This document shows, piece after piece, positions 23,486 through 34,712 of a stretch of DNA of 64,000 bases. The stretch spans positions 20,667,001-20,731,000 of the forward strand of contig OY754467.1 in NCBI GenBank assembly GCA_963575645.1, read 5' to 3'. The translations under genes and the position numbers were made by a program. This stretch comes from Xanthostigma xanthostigma (lineage: Eukaryota; Arthropoda; Insecta; Raphidioptera; Raphidiidae). A model generated the notes under the pieces. It had not been told where the DNA came from. It ran no database searches and worked only from the letters and a program-made list of their open reading frames with translations. Numbering within the stretch: the stretch's first letter is position 1; the number at the start of each line of letters is the position of its first letter.

Positions 23486-23890
23486 TTAATGTCTAATGAA
23501 ACCGAAGAGCAACGTTTATGCCGACAACTTTTGCAATATTTCTTTGATTTTTGTTAATTTTCTAAAGTGTTGCTGAACCGATTTTGCTAAGATTTATATG
23601 GAACCAACTTTGAAACATTTTTTAGTGTCTAATGAAACCGTAGAGCACCGTTCACGCGGACAATCACAACGTTTGCAATATTTCTTTGACTTTTGTTAAT
23701 TTTCTAAAAAGTTGCAGAGCCGAATTTGCTAAAATTTATATGGGGCCAGCTTTGAGACATACTCTATCGAATAAAAAAAAAATCATCGAAATCGGTTCAC
23801 AGCCGGCGCAGATATCAACGGACACACGTACAAACAAATATAATCGACTTGAGAACCTCCTTTCTTTGAAATCGGTTAAAAAATAAATAT
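23486..23890 (+). repeat. Retrotransposon-like tail with a ~138-bp internal duplication
   Basis: Two tandem units begin TGTCTAATGAAACCG near 23488 and 23626. Both contain GCAATATTTCTTTGA and TTTTGTTAATTTTCTAAA. The tract ends with GAGAACCTCCTTTC...GGTTAAAAAATA, the kind of 3' end I associate with insect non-LTR retrotransposons. No enzyme is encoded; the 66-codon frame at 23686-23886 is within the tail. Confidence 0.55.
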
Positions 23891-24580
23891 ACTTAGTATA
23901 TAGTTATTTCCATTTAAAGTAGAATTTGTATTTATCTGGTCCATTTTATCTGGTTTCACAATAATTATTGCAGTTACACCTAATTCTAAAGGGGCCTGTA
24001 CGCGTAAAAGCCCAGATTTTTCAAGCAACGATATTATTAAAGTTCGTAGTATCCAAGTTCTTTTATTATTCGAGGTTACGCCATCCTGATCTTTTTGCCA
24101 ACACGACTAAAGTAATATTTCACGTCCGGCTAATTGTTATAATATCATTTATTTTAAAAATAATTATGAAAGACCTACAAGCGGTTCTGTGAACAGTATA
24201 TCTGTTCCTTTAATTTTTTCAAATTTTGGAATTTTCACGCAATGTAGTTTCGTGTTTGATTTTGATGTTTTTGTAATTTTATTATTCTAATAATTGCCAA
24301 CTCAAATTGAATTGAAACAACGTAATCTTATAATTTATATTAAAATTTATGGCAGGTTTCATTTAGAAATTGATTGCTACGGGCTGACCTTGTGAGGTAT
24401 GTACTTTTTATAAAGGCTATAAATTATAAAATATTTTTATGGGATTTGAATGGCATTTTTAGGTATATTATAGCGTTTTCACAATTACAAATTTCCAGTT
24501 TTGATGTTTTAATCTAAGAATCAATTGTATTTACACTTTATTAAAAAATATTGAAATGATTTCAGCTCCTTTTTTCCCCG
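23891..24580. other. Non-coding stretch, no gene seen
   Basis: No recognisable feature. The frame at 23968-24192 shows no motif. Confidence 0.4.
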
Positions 24581-24584
24581 GTCA

Positions 24585-24780
24585 CTGTTCTTTTACCATT
24601 CCAACACACTAATTTCGGTCAAAATTTACTTTTCAAAATTTACAATTTTTTTTTTATTTTGAGGTCCCCCGAATCCAAAAAAAAACATTGTTAAAAAAAA
24701 TCTGTGCGCCCGTTTATAAACATGATACAGGTCAAACGGATGAGCTTCGTTTTAAAATTTTCTAAATGCTACGTTTACCA
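24585..24780 (+). repeat. Repeat fragment related to 32995-33130
   Basis: It shares the GGTCAAAATT(T/C)ACTTTT block, a GATACA(G/T)GTCAAACGGATGAG block and similar spacing with 32998-33115. Both are diverged and non-coding. Confidence 0.5.
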
Positions 24781-27000
24781 AAAAAAAAATGAAAAATTCG
24801 TTACGTATACGAATCTATAACATATGGATGTTCAACTGTATTTGTTTTACTTTATTATTGTATTTTTAAATAAAATTTGCTAAACACATTTGCAAAGAAT
24901 ACTATTAATTTCTGGAAGTCTATTGACGTAGTTACCTGCCCAATTTGTGACACACATTTTTTAATTATCGCCGCTAGCGTAGGAAATAGAGAACATTGAC
25001 TTTATAAACAGGTATTTATTGCATTTAAAATGTAAAAAAATATATAATATTATGGAAATTTTATTTGGATTTCAGTCTGACGAGATTTTTAATCCTAATA
25101 TTAACTACTATGAAAAATGAAAGCCATTAAAAATTGTCCACAATTACTTGAAAAAACGAACAGACATTTTTCTGTTATTTTACGGTGTATGTTGCGTTTA
25201 AAAGAGAACGATTTTCTCTAAAGCATTGATGGTTTTCATTACTACCAAATAAACAGAACCCATATATATGATGCATCTTAACTAAAATTCACTGTATTTA
25301 GGACTTTGACTGAAAAGGGAGTCAATGCGCACGTAATAACGGGAATTCTAACAAATAAAATGCTATGCACATTCTTTCGACAGATTTTCCCCGGTCACAG
25401 ATCTTCTCAGTCCTAGCGATCTCCGTCCGAAAAAAAACAATTTTAAACACGCCATATTTTACTTATTTCTATGCAGTATGCATCTTGCTTGATTTGCACC
25501 TACTTCCAATACAACAGATGCGAAATAATAAGTTATAACTGTATTCTATTTCTATGAGCTGATGTTATCTAAGAAATTTTAAGAATTATTTGGCTTTCTT
25601 TTCTGTAATCTCTCATCATTCATCTGTAGTGCCGCGTTTGCACACATACGAAACAGGCACGTATTGCATAGTGTATCAATATTCAATAAATGATTTCGTT
25701 TTTCTGCGATCTTATTACCTGAGAACGACTTGGCCGATTTTTATGACACTATACATTGTCAGCTAATATCCAAACTTAACTATCAAAACAATAATTATAA
25801 AGAATTTTCTCGCTTAGTAAACCTATAATCCGCTGTGAGATTAGTGTATGGGTTATACGCAGTTAGAAATTTCAAAAATAATTTTTTTTTTTATTGTATT
25901 TTCAGAATGTACATATATTTGAGTAAATTTCAAATCGATCCGGAAAATATTCCTGGAAATACACGCATATTTGTGAGGACGTTCGGAGCGTTACAAAGTA
26001 GGCGCCGTAAAGACCAGAGTAGCAATTATGGCGCGGAATACCTGAGTTGGCGTTGACCCTTTTAATTGTACTGGCAACAACTCGGAATATTAGAAGCTGC
26101 TGATGTTGCAGAGGGTTCATGATCTTTTGGCAACCTTCTCAGATATATTCTTCAGGTATTAATCGAAGGAATAAGATTTCCGATAATCATTTCTATTTTA
26201 TTAAACAATTTATCAAAAAAAAATGGGTCGAAAATCAGAATTTTTTCTTTTCAAGTATTTTTCTACGGTATTATTTATTTAGTTTCAAAAAAATGGCCAG
26301 GTCTAAAATTCCCCCAAAAACAATTAACAAAATCTCAATGAGACTATGCAGTCCAACTCTGCTGTAAATGAACCGACACAGAAATAATACACATTTATTA
26401 AATTGTGTAGCAAAAACTCTTAATTGAAATAATTATATTACAATAAAAGAAAATAAATAATTTAAAATATAGTATCTAGGCTACGTTTTTATCGCGGAAC
26501 TCAAATTCCCTTCATTACGTTGGCAAAAAGTGTAACTCAGTTCATTGACATTATTTCAAGACATTTTTTGGACGTATTTTCTATAAAAAAGTTGCTTTTT
26601 ACTTCTTTTTTAAAATATTTGATAGTTCACTTTTGAACAAACGTAACTCTTATAGTAGATTATTAAAAAAAAAAACAAATTTAAACAAACAGTGATTTAT
26701 TATGGAACTGGCATGGCGCGAGCAGTTTTCAGTTATTTTATCGGACTAATGCGTAATGAGTAACTTTACATGCTTGGATGCGTGCATATTAAGCAGCTAT
26801 TTTAGAGGAAACATAATAACAAATATTGGTATCACTTCAGTGTAATATTATGTAAAATAAAAATGCTATAACATCTAACATATATTTTAATGTACGCATA
26901 CCGGTTAACTCGACAAAAGAGATTCTAAATTATGCAAAGAAATAAAATATAATGATCTGAATTCTAGATATCTCAGGACAGTCAAATGCAGATAGTATAA
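24781..27000. other. 2.2-kb AT-rich region with no gene seen
   Basis: No gene was recognised. Overlapping frames at 25835-26056 (plus) and 25902-26120 (minus) cover a GC-richer patch (25940-26050) but have no domain I can name, and the two strands cannot both be real. No splice-site or homology argument supports either. Confidence 0.35.
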
Positions 27001-27180
27001 CTTCGTCTATGTGGATTTTTTTTTTCGCTGAACCCTAATTCTTTTTCTAAAATAAAAGTTTTCTAAGCTACTTTTTATAACATCAGCTATCTGCCAGTGA
27101 AAGTCCCGTCAAAATCGGTCCAGTCTTCGGAGATTAGCCGGAACAAACAGACAGGCATTTTATTTATATGTTAGATAGGT
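27001..27180 (+). repeat. Retrotransposon-like tail fragment
   Basis: It contains GTCAAAATCGGTCCAGTC, a GAGATTAGCCGGAACAAACA block and ACAGACAGGCATTTTATTTA before a TATATGTTAGATAG end. This is a layout common to degraded retrotransposon 3' regions in insects. No coding frame. Confidence 0.4.
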
Positions 27181-27448
27181 ACAAAAACATAAACAGAAAA
27201 AAGTGATGAAAACTGAAAATTCGCTCTAGGAATCTTTAAAACTGTTCAATTACTGACTAAGTTACGATTTTATTTATTGTATTAATTGAGCTAACGTCTG
27301 TATAATTCATTAAAAAACAACTTTCGCAGTATGTGGATTTTGTAACCCGTTACTATATAATATACAGACACAGGAAAATCCCGATCAATATTTTTACAAA
27401 ATCGAGGTGCTTAGAGTCAAAGATCACTAATTTACCCATTACCTAGGG

Positions 27449-27475
27449 CAGTGATGGCGAATCTTTTTGAGAAGT
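27449..27475 (+). repeat. hAT-like terminus, single end
   Basis: CAGTGATGGCGAATCTTTTT resembles a hAT terminal repeat (CAGNGNYGGCG type). No matching inverted end or 8-bp duplication was found nearby, so this is at most a truncated element. Confidence 0.35.
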
Positions 27476-27544
27476 GGGTCGAATTTTGTTCATTATTTTT
27501 TTAGTACGAGCTCGTGAGTCACTAAGTCAGTTGCGCCACTTGGA

Positions 27545-27566
27545 AAGAGAGAGAGAGAGAGAGAGA
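27545..27566. repeat. (GA)n microsatellite
   Basis: About eleven consecutive AG dinucleotides. Confidence 0.95.
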
Positions 27567-27569
27567 AAC

Positions 27570-28505
27570 AACTTTTTTGTGGTTCTCACTTTTAAAATCT
27601 TTTAAAAAGTACGTTTCCTTTTTGTTTTACAACTTTTACTTTTGGAAGTGAATAGCAAAAAATAAAGGTCGACGTCAAAAAATTGATACAAATTGAATGA
27701 TACCATGAATTACCGTACCAGGTGGCACAATGCCCATTCGGCAGTCGCCTCTGCACTGAGTATTTTTACTTTCTTTTATGATATAAAAAATAAGTTTATA
27801 ACAATCAACCCGCGGATCATAGGTTTGCCATGACTGCCCTGGATATAAAATATTTATTTTTTCGGTCAATTACGAATTTTAAATTTAAACACAGTGTTGA
27901 GATTCTAGAAAAAATAAAATTTAGTCAAAAATTAAAATATACATCGAGGTATTTTCAAGTAACTTAATTTTATAGAGTAGGTACAAATTTGGGACACTCA
28001 AGCGAATCGCAACGCACAGTTTGGGAGCAACGGATATAGGGTACCTATTTTTTAATCGACTTCTCTCGGGTCATCAAAATCGTTCTTAGCTCGACCGAAA
28101 ATTGTCGGCAGCATCGACGTTCACGCGAGTGTATCCACGAGCCAAAGCTAATATTACATCAGTGAAATACAACACTTCAAAATGTTATGACACCGCAAAC
28201 ATATTACAGATATATTTGTCCCATTGTAGAACATTACAATATGCAAATAAAATATTTTATCACTTAATAATAATTAGCATTCTTCAACGCTAAATACATA
28301 GAATCGACATAAAATACATGTTTGCATATATGCTGATAACATAAATATCTCTGTCGGTAACATTGCACTTTTATGGGTAAAACAATAAAACAATGAATTT
28401 GTTACGCAACTGGAATGTAGTTCAGTATAGAAAATGGACCATAGAATTGGAATATTATCGACATCAATTACGAGAAACCGTTTGATTCGTTTGTTGAAAA
28501 ACTCT
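27570..28505. other. AT-rich spacer, no gene seen
   Basis: No gene recognised. Frames at 27675-27869, 28102-28293 and 28274-28531 have no motif. Confidence 0.4.
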
Positions 28506-29003
28506 TTAAGGTAGTACGAGCGCCAAGGCAATTTTAAATAAAATGCTTGATTTTTTTATATGAAGTTGGACTATAAGTCTAAACCAATTCTGAAAATTTT
28601 AGGGGGGTTGCCCGATTATTTAAATAAATAAATGACTTCAAAAGTAGACATATTTAACATTGGCTTTATGGTAAAACGGTAGATGGATGATATGTTTTCA
28701 TTGATTTCTCCAAAACTAGTCGGTGGAAATTAAAAAAAAAACTATTTAAATTAAAGTTAAAACCTTAATAAATTATTGAAAACAAAAAAAAACCGTTGTG
28801 CCCGACTAATAAAAAAGATACTTAATTAAAAAGATTAAATATCGTTTTAATTAGTCGGGCACAATGGGTTTTTTTGTTTTAAATAGTTTATTTCCACCGA
28901 CTAGTTTTAGAGAAATCAATGAAAACATATCATCCATCTACCGAAATATAAAAAAAAATCAAGCCGTTTGTTTAAACTTGTCTTGGTGCTCGTACTACCT
29001 TAA
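28506..29003. mobile_element. TTAA-flanked foldback element, ~490 bp
   Basis: The ends GGTAGTACGAGCGCCAAG and GGTAGTACGAGCACCAAG (reverse complement) lie directly inside TTAA at 28506-28509 and 29000-29003. The arms continue inward through GATGATATGTTTTCATTGAT, CTAGTCGG and a GTGCCCGACTAAT hairpin at 28795-28866. A TTAA duplication suggests piggyBac-type mobilisation, but the terminus is not the classic CCC. No coding frame. Its hairpin block resembles 42840-42895 at the edge of the later foldback. Confidence 0.7.
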
Positions 29004-29249
29004 GTTTTAAACGATTAATATTTCTAATCGTATTTTATCTCGATGTGCGTGAGAATCGTGTGAAAATAGGTTTCTTAATTTTTCGCGCTTAGATAAAAAA
29101 AGATAAAAAAATAAAAAGCAACAGACTTGACAAAAAACGTATAGCAAACCTAGAAAACCATGTATCATCGATATCCCGTTACTTCCCGTTATCCGATTGA
29201 GTTAAAATTTTTCATAGGTAACAGTCTGTGTAATTCCGACAATACAATG

Positions 29250-29300
29250 TTATAATAACTAACTAACAGGTCCGGTTTTTGTCCGGATGCAAATCGCACT
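29250..29300 (-). repeat. Diverged Helitron-like 3' end
   Basis: AACTAACAGGTCCGG with TTTTGTCCGGATGCAAAT resembles the 3' terminal region of the Helitron-like elements at 22019 and 41734 (ACTAGCGGTCCCG...CCGGATGCAAAAG). Only the end is recognisable. Confidence 0.35.
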
Positions 29301-29307
29301 TTTAATA

Positions 29308-29643
29308 AAACATACTAAAAAAAATAGAAATAGGTAAAAAAACTTTTAATTTAACGGTTTTATTGTACACTCGATAATGTACCAAAAACTAGAAAATAAT
29401 TATGAGTCAACATAGGCGGCTTTGATTGAATTAAAATAAAATCGTGGAGGGCATTAATAGTTACATTATGGTCGAAGAAGACAGTCGAAAGCTAAATATG
29501 ATTTCCAATCTAAATACGCCCCACGATTTTATTTTAGTTTAATCAAAGCCGCCTATGGTGACTTATAATTATTTTCTAGTTTCTAGTACAATAACACCGT
29601 TTAACTTGAAAGTTTTTATACCTATTTTTGTACATATTAGTAT
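29308..29643. repeat. Foldback, arms ~130 bp
   Basis: The left arm (about 29308-29448) and right arm (about 29518-29643) are inverted copies, with landmarks AAAACTAGAAAATAATTAT, ATAGGCGGCTTTGATT and AAAATAAAATCGTGG. The spacer is about 70 bp. No target duplication was defined. Confidence 0.75.
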
Positions 29644-29749
29644 AAGGAAGTAGATGTATCATAATTTTCAATCCATTAATTTGATTCTTCAATAATAAAT
29701 TGATACATACGCGATGCGAGGCAAATCTCGTCCTAAAACGGTTTCACTA

Positions 29750-30010
29750 TTACAAAACACACACGCTTGAGACAAAATCATAACTGGTTTGAGACTTAAA
29801 GTTTTCCGGCAACGCTAAATATATGTCGCCGCGACGCGTGTCTCGTACAACCACAGATTGCGGTCTCAATGATACCGTCTCGGATATGCATGAGACTAGC
29901 AAAACTGAAACATTCACGATAAAATTTCGAAATGTATCATCGTACGCGGCGAGGTGAATTTCATCGTGTATGGGGGCGTTTAATGTCGGTATTGCGAATG
30001 TAATTAACAT
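29750..30010 (-). other. Unrecognised 86-codon open frame in a GC-richer patch
   Basis: A minus-strand frame starting with ATG at 30010 covers a patch with more G, C and CpG than its surroundings. The predicted peptide has no domain, signal peptide or family that I recognise. It could be an exon fragment, an old transposon remnant or chance. I make no functional claim. Confidence 0.15.
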
Positions 30011-30060
30011 TATACTTTTACGTTTTCTATTCTTTAGAAAATTTGTGATTTTCGAATATA

Positions 30061-30510
30061 TAGGGTGTTTGGCACATGAACCTACACAATTTTTTGGGAG
30101 GTTCTCGTAGTCATTGTGATCATTTTAACCCCAATGACTAATTTCTAAATACCCGTTCATTTTTTTTTTAATGATTTTTAAATTATTTTTTTCTACTGGT
30201 TTTTATTAATACAGGCACTTTAAAAGCCCATAGGGTCTTTTTCCTGATACTATTTGCATAAAATTATGATTCATTTAGAACAAGGAGTCATTCGAGAACT
30301 CAATAAATGTATTTTCGTGTCTCTAGTACCAAAAACAAACAGGTTACGATTTTTTGAAGGCAATTTTTAGGCTAATTTTCGAAAATAACTAAAAAAAATC
30401 GTATCTCGATAACCATGACACTTAGGGCAAAAGTCATTTGGGTTAAAATGATCACAATGACCACGAGAACCCCCCAAAAAATTGTGTTGGTTCATGTGCC
30501 AAACACCCTG
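30061..30510. mobile_element. TA-flanked Tc1/mariner-type MITE, 450 bp
   Basis: Termini TAGGGTGTTTGGCACATGAA and CAGGGTGTTTGGCACATGAA (reverse complement) are flanked by TA at 30059-30060 and 30511-30512. The inverted arms continue through an ACACAATTTTTTGGG block and AATGATCACAATGAC-like sequence for about 75 bp. The interior is non-coding. The TA duplication and the CAGGGTG-like tip fit the Tc1/mariner superfamily. Confidence 0.85.
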
Positions 30511-30572
30511 TATACAGATCAGGATAAAATAATTTTATCACTATTTTTAAAGTGTAAATTTGTAATAAATTC

Positions 30573-30650
30573 AAAATAAAGACATTAAATGTCTTTATTT
30601 TTTCTAAATGTATGCGACTGTAAATTTTACAGTCGCATACATTTAGAAAA
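30573..30650. repeat. Two back-to-back perfect palindromes
   Basis: The first is centred at 30587 with 14-bp arms (core GACATTAAATGTC). The second is centred at 30625 with 25-bp arms at 30600-30624 and 30626-30650 and a one-base centre. They adjoin each other just outside the TA MITE. Confidence 0.85.
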
Positions 30651-30761
30651 ACTTTCGAAACCAAAGATGTTTGCACAAATACATTCCAAAAATAGAAAAA
30701 CTTTACACTACACACTACAGAAGTAAAACTGCTATATTCATAAAAAAAGTAATAATGGCAT

Positions 30762-30832
30762 CGATCGCGGGGATCGAACCTATGACCTTTATGTTGGGAG
30801 GCAAGTGTTCTACTCCGCGCCTACCTTAGCTT
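30762..30832 (-). repeat. tRNA-like SINE head fragment
   Basis: On the minus strand a B box (GGTTCGATCCC) lies downstream of a degenerate A box (TAGGCGCGGAGT), separated by CACTTGCCTCCCAACAT, as in tRNA-derived SINE heads. The acceptor stem does not pair, so a working tRNA gene is unlikely. Confidence 0.5.
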
Positions 30833-30839
30833 GATGTTC

Positions 30840-31418
30840 TACAGCCGGTTTTTGTAGTATCCGGTATTCGTACATTGCGATACGTTCGACACATTTTCAA
30901 TTTCAATAATAAATTTACCCCAACGCGTGCCTAAAAGAAGTTTTACTTCAAAAAAAAAGTTTCTTCGGATTTCTAAGTAAAATTTTGTTTCCTACATTAG
31001 ATCAAATACAAGGCTATTGTAGATAAAACTATAAATTAACAGATTTATTTGTTTTGATTTTACAATTAAGTAACACATGACAGTTTTGAATATCTTTAAA
31101 TATTTAATTTTTCTTTTAACCAGCTTATCTAATAAAATAACTACCTACGTTATAACGACATTTATAGCATTTAGTTGTTAAAACTTTAACTATGAAGTAC
31201 CTAATAAAACGAATATTAAATAAAATCTATTTTAACTATTCACGAAATTAGATTAATTAAACATCAATAATTATTATTAATATGTACAATTATATCTAAA
31301 GTATGTGTTTGAGATGTAAACATAATTTAAAACGAATCAAAATTGATCTTCAGAAATTGGCTAAAGTCTATCATAATATGTAGGTAAATAAAAATAATGT
31401 ATTGATAATCGTGGCGCT
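30840..31418. other. AT-rich spacer
   Basis: Nothing recognised. Confidence 0.4.
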
Positions 31419-31860
31419 ATGATGATCTATAAATCATTCAGTCAGTTAGTCAGCGAATGCCCAAAATCGTGATTTTTGAACAATTATATCTTGGAAACTA
31501 TTCCACCTAGACGTATAAAATTTGGAATAGTGTTTCTTTATGGTTACCTTAATTTCTAAAGATTCAACGCCTCACCTTCAACTCTAGCTCCAACCCCTAG
31601 CCGTCAACAATAAGATTTCAGGCTTGAAAATTTTGCTTATGATGATCTATAAAGTCAGTCAATGAATGCCCAAAATCGTGATATTTAAAAACCATTCGAT
31701 CTTGGCGTATGAAATTTGGAATACTACTTCTTTATAGGAACCTCAATTCCCCAGAAAAAAAACAGTACTGTAACGTAACTAGCTCCGGAGATAGAAAAGG
31801 GTCAAAAAGGGCTCGAAATGGTCCGTGTGAATATATAGCACAGTGCTTTGCTAGAACTTG
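31419..31860 (+). repeat. Retrotransposon-like tail with a 220-bp duplication
   Basis: Two units start ATGATGATCTATAAA at 31419 and 31639. Both contain AATGCCCAAAATCGTGAT, a TCTTGG block and AAATTTGGAATA. The CAGTCAGTCA words are common in insect retrotransposon tails. The tract ends with ATATAGCACAGTG-type text. No coding capacity. Confidence 0.55.
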
Positions 31861-31869
31861 ATCGGCGCA

Positions 31870-32365
31870 CTCAGTGCGTTGTGACATGTTTGCGCTCATT
31901 TAAAAACAGTATTTTTCTATTCATTTAAATAGGACCGTAGAAATTGAGTGTCGTTAACCTTGCAGATTTCAATAACAATACTAATAAATGGTTATTGTGT
32001 ATTTTTCGATATTAATAAACGAAAAGAAAAAAAATGTTTTTATTTTTTCATTTTCTCAGAATTGGTATTTGTGATTACTGCTACAAATCATTATTTTTTT
32101 TATTTATGCATTTATTCATCTTTCACGATTGAGCAGCCAAACAAAACTAATTTACATTTCAAATTGATTATTATTAAAACGTGCTGTTTGCATTTTTATT
32201 TGTTATCGATGATTCAATATTTACGTGCTTTTTGTTGTTTATTAGTAATTAGTTGTACCTGAATTGGAATCACCTAATTGAATATAAACTATGTAGAATT
32301 ATCTAGAAAAACAATTGTTCTATCATTAACTTATATTTCGACTAGAAAAGTTCGTACCAAACTGC
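31870..32365. other. AT-rich stretch with a non-credible 104-codon frame
   Basis: The plus frame at 31948-32262 opens at a GTG and encodes a peptide dominated by F, I, L, Y and C from AT-rich codons. No domain is visible, so I do not call a gene. Confidence 0.4.
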
Positions 32366-32369
32366 TCCT

Positions 32370-32930
32370 TTCTGTGAGTGGTTTCCGCACTATGATTGTG
32401 ATCATTTTTTGGGGTTACGTACTTCAAAGGAAAAAGGGATCCATTACAGGATTACTTGGTTGTCCGTCTGTCTGTCAATACCCTTTTTCTCAGAAATGCG
32501 AGGAGGTGCCAAGTTGAAATTAATATCAATTGGGTCTATAACAATCCCTTGGAGCTGTGAATTGCAATTAAAAGATACGGTCGTTTATGCAGCACATTTT
32601 GACACTCGCAAGGGAATCAAAGCATATACGGTACTTACCTTGTCCTAGAATCATGAAATTTGGCAAGAAGAAATGTCTTATAGCGCAAGTAAAGGGAAAA
32701 ATCCAAAACAGTGAATGTGTAGTTACATCACAAAAAAAAATTTTGTTTACGATTATAAACTTATTTGCAGTTGGTAAACTGACCCCGACCTATGTATGCG
32801 GACAACAGTAATATTTCAACAGCAAAGCGGAAAAAATCTTCGATTCCCGTGACGGACGAACTATTTACTACACACCTACAAGTTTGTACGGAACCCTCGG
32901 TGCGCAAGTCCGACTCGCACTTTTTTCTTC
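32370..32930 (+). repeat. Retrotransposon-like 3' region
   Basis: The end at 32890-32925 (TACGGAACCCTCGGTGCGCA, then AGTCCGACTCGCAC and T-rich sequence) is of a kind I associate with retrotransposon tails widespread in insects. Upstream blocks such as GGATCCATTACAGGATTACT and GTCCGTCTGTCTGTC belong to the same tail. Several overlapping short frames (32278-32811) are incidental. No reverse transcriptase domain was found. Confidence 0.5.
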
Positions 32931-32994
32931 GTATTTCGACAGATAGGATCTAATGTTTTTATACTAACTCCACAAAATGGGAAATGGTACTAAT

Positions 32995-33390
32995 TTAGGT
33001 CAAAATTCACTTTTTAAATTCTTACATTACAAAAAACATATTTTTGGAAAAAGTCTCTGCATCTGTTATTGTATGTTGGACTGTGGACACGATACATGTC
33101 AAACGGATGAGTGGATTGAAACCAAATTTTGGGAGAATAATTGATATGCAAATATGAAGAGCCCTATTGTTTTTGGACAAAATCGGTGCATGCGCAAAAG
33201 AGATATATGCCACAACCTAGTTTTTTATACAATAGTGGTATCCTCTTCATAACGGTTTATTATTCTATTCATTTTTACAAGAAAGTTGTGTAAAAAAGAT
33301 TTCTTTCTAAGTTTCATAGTTTGGGAAATATTTAGAAAATAAAAATGAATGATTTTTTCAATAAAATATTTGTCTCAGTAGGGACTCCAA
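32995..33390 (+). repeat. Composite repeat fragment
   Basis: 33000-33115 resembles 24585-24780. GGATTGAAACCAAATTTTGGGAG recurs at 44985-45007 as a near copy. 33240-33380 resembles the arms of the large foldback at 6480-6600. This is a mosaic of older copies without coding potential. Confidence 0.5.
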
Positions 33391-33504
33391 GCTTACTGAT
33401 TTTGGTGCCACGTATCAGTAGTTCTGGACGTATGATCAACTTCCCTACTTTCTAAGAAGAATTTTTATCATGAACTGTGAGGTTTGAATTTATTTCATAA
33501 TACA

Positions 33505-33730
33505 GAGTGTCTTATTTAAACAGACCGTTCTTTTATCTCAGAAGGTGTGAGAGAAAAAAATTTTACTATCGAGGGGGCAATGTATAGTGCCGGAACACAA
33601 TATGTCATAATGGCGCCACATATTATGTGACACCTCCGTTTTTTAAATGGAAACTCCCATTTTTTATTGATTCGTTAGAAAGAGGAAAGAAAATTCTATC
33701 AATAACGTTAGGATAATATTTAAAAATAAA
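33505..33730 (+). repeat. One end of a TA-type MITE
   Basis: TACAGAGTGTCTTATTTAAA at 33502-33521 resembles the tips of the TA-flanked MITEs at 20980 and 62419, and is followed by a similar TTTAAATGGAAACTCCCATTT block. The other end is missing; the sequence stops at the palindromic MITE at 33731. Confidence 0.45.
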
Positions 33731-33807
33731 TTGAACCTCCTTCAAAAAAGGCCACTTAAAACGTAAAATAACGAAGTTTTGGGGTCGGCGTCAATTTAAT
33801 AGAAATA

Positions 33808-34712
33808 AAGGGTGTTTTTTTTGGAGGTTTGGTTTTGAAATTGGCAACACCGTTTCAAGTGACAGTTAATTTGACAGTTGACAGATGATTTGTGGTCAGT
33901 ATGTTTTGCCATTTCACCATGAATAGACTTACATCAGTACAACGCTTGCAAATTGTGCAAATTTATTTTGAAAATTATGGTTCAGTTTGCCAAACTAACC
34001 GTGCGCTACGTCCATTTTACGGTCGACATAATCGTCCATCCGAGCAAGTTATTCGGAAAACCATGGATCGTTTTCGAACTACGCATACTCTAGTTGATAA
34101 TACGCATCCACAAAGACGCCATACAGTGCGCACAGAACATGCCATTGCTGCTGTGGTGCGTAGTGTTGAGGAGGACCCGAATGAGTCGATACGCCGTCGT
34201 GTACAGCAATTGGGACTGTGCCCATCCACGTTGTGGAAGATTTTGCGAAAAGATCTTGGCTTACAAGCTTACAAGATCCAGCTTGTGCAAGAGTTAAAGC
34301 CGCGTGACCATTATGCGCGCCGTCGTTCGGTGAATGGGCCGAAAACAATATTCAGCTTGATCCTCTTTTTCAACGCAAAATTTTGATCTCACACCTATGG
34401 ATTACTTTCTTTGGGGATACGTGAAGTCACTAGTCTACGCCGATAGACCACAGACGTTGGATCACTTGGAAGTCAACATTCGCCGCGCTATTGGCGATAT
34501 ACGGCCCCAGATGCTCGATAAAGTGATCGAAAATTGGACTTCCCGATTGCGCTTCATTCAAGCCAGCCGTGGCGCCCATATGCCCGAAATCATATTTAAA
34601 CATAAATGGCATAAAATTATATTTTAAACAAAGCCAACAACGTGGCCAGCAACCTTATTTTTACGTGTTTTATTTCATTTTAAAGTTGTATACCTCTAAA
34701 AAAAACACCCAT
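33808..34712 (+). mobile_element. Tc1/mariner-superfamily transposon, internally deleted (905 bp)
   Basis: Termini AAGGGTGTTTTTTTTGGAGG and ATGGGTGTTTTTTTTAGAGG (reverse complement) are flanked by TA (33806-33807 and 34713-34714). Inside are the N- and C-terminal parts of a transposase gene on the plus strand. Its catalytic middle is lost, so the copy cannot transpose by itself, but both ends are present for mobilisation in trans. Confidence 0.85.
33901..34619 (+). pseudogene. Broken Tc1/mariner-like transposase
   Basis: The ancestral enzyme cut and joined element ends through a DDE/D catalytic triad. Two in-frame ATGs (33901 and 33919) could start it. The first ~140 residues hold paired helix-turn-helix DNA-binding sequence, including VQRLQIVQIYFENYGS and STLWKILRKDLGL. 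Near 34327 the reading shifts frame: the expected FGEWAENN... runs on in another frame to about 34378. It then jumps to DLTPMDYFLWGYVKS from about 34384, the last catalytic Asp region, and the C-terminus ends at 34619. The segment with the first two catalytic Asp residues is deleted. A related minus-strand fragment lies at 59309-59656. Confidence 0.85.

Noticed and set aside
30762..30832. Possible tRNA gene
   Set aside because: A degenerate A box and an unpaired acceptor stem point to a SINE head fragment.
31948..32262. 104-codon plus-strand frame
   Set aside because: Opens at GTG, composition driven by AT-rich codons, no motif.
34017..34348. Minus-strand frames opposite the transposase
   Set aside because: Shadows of the plus-strand transposase remnant.
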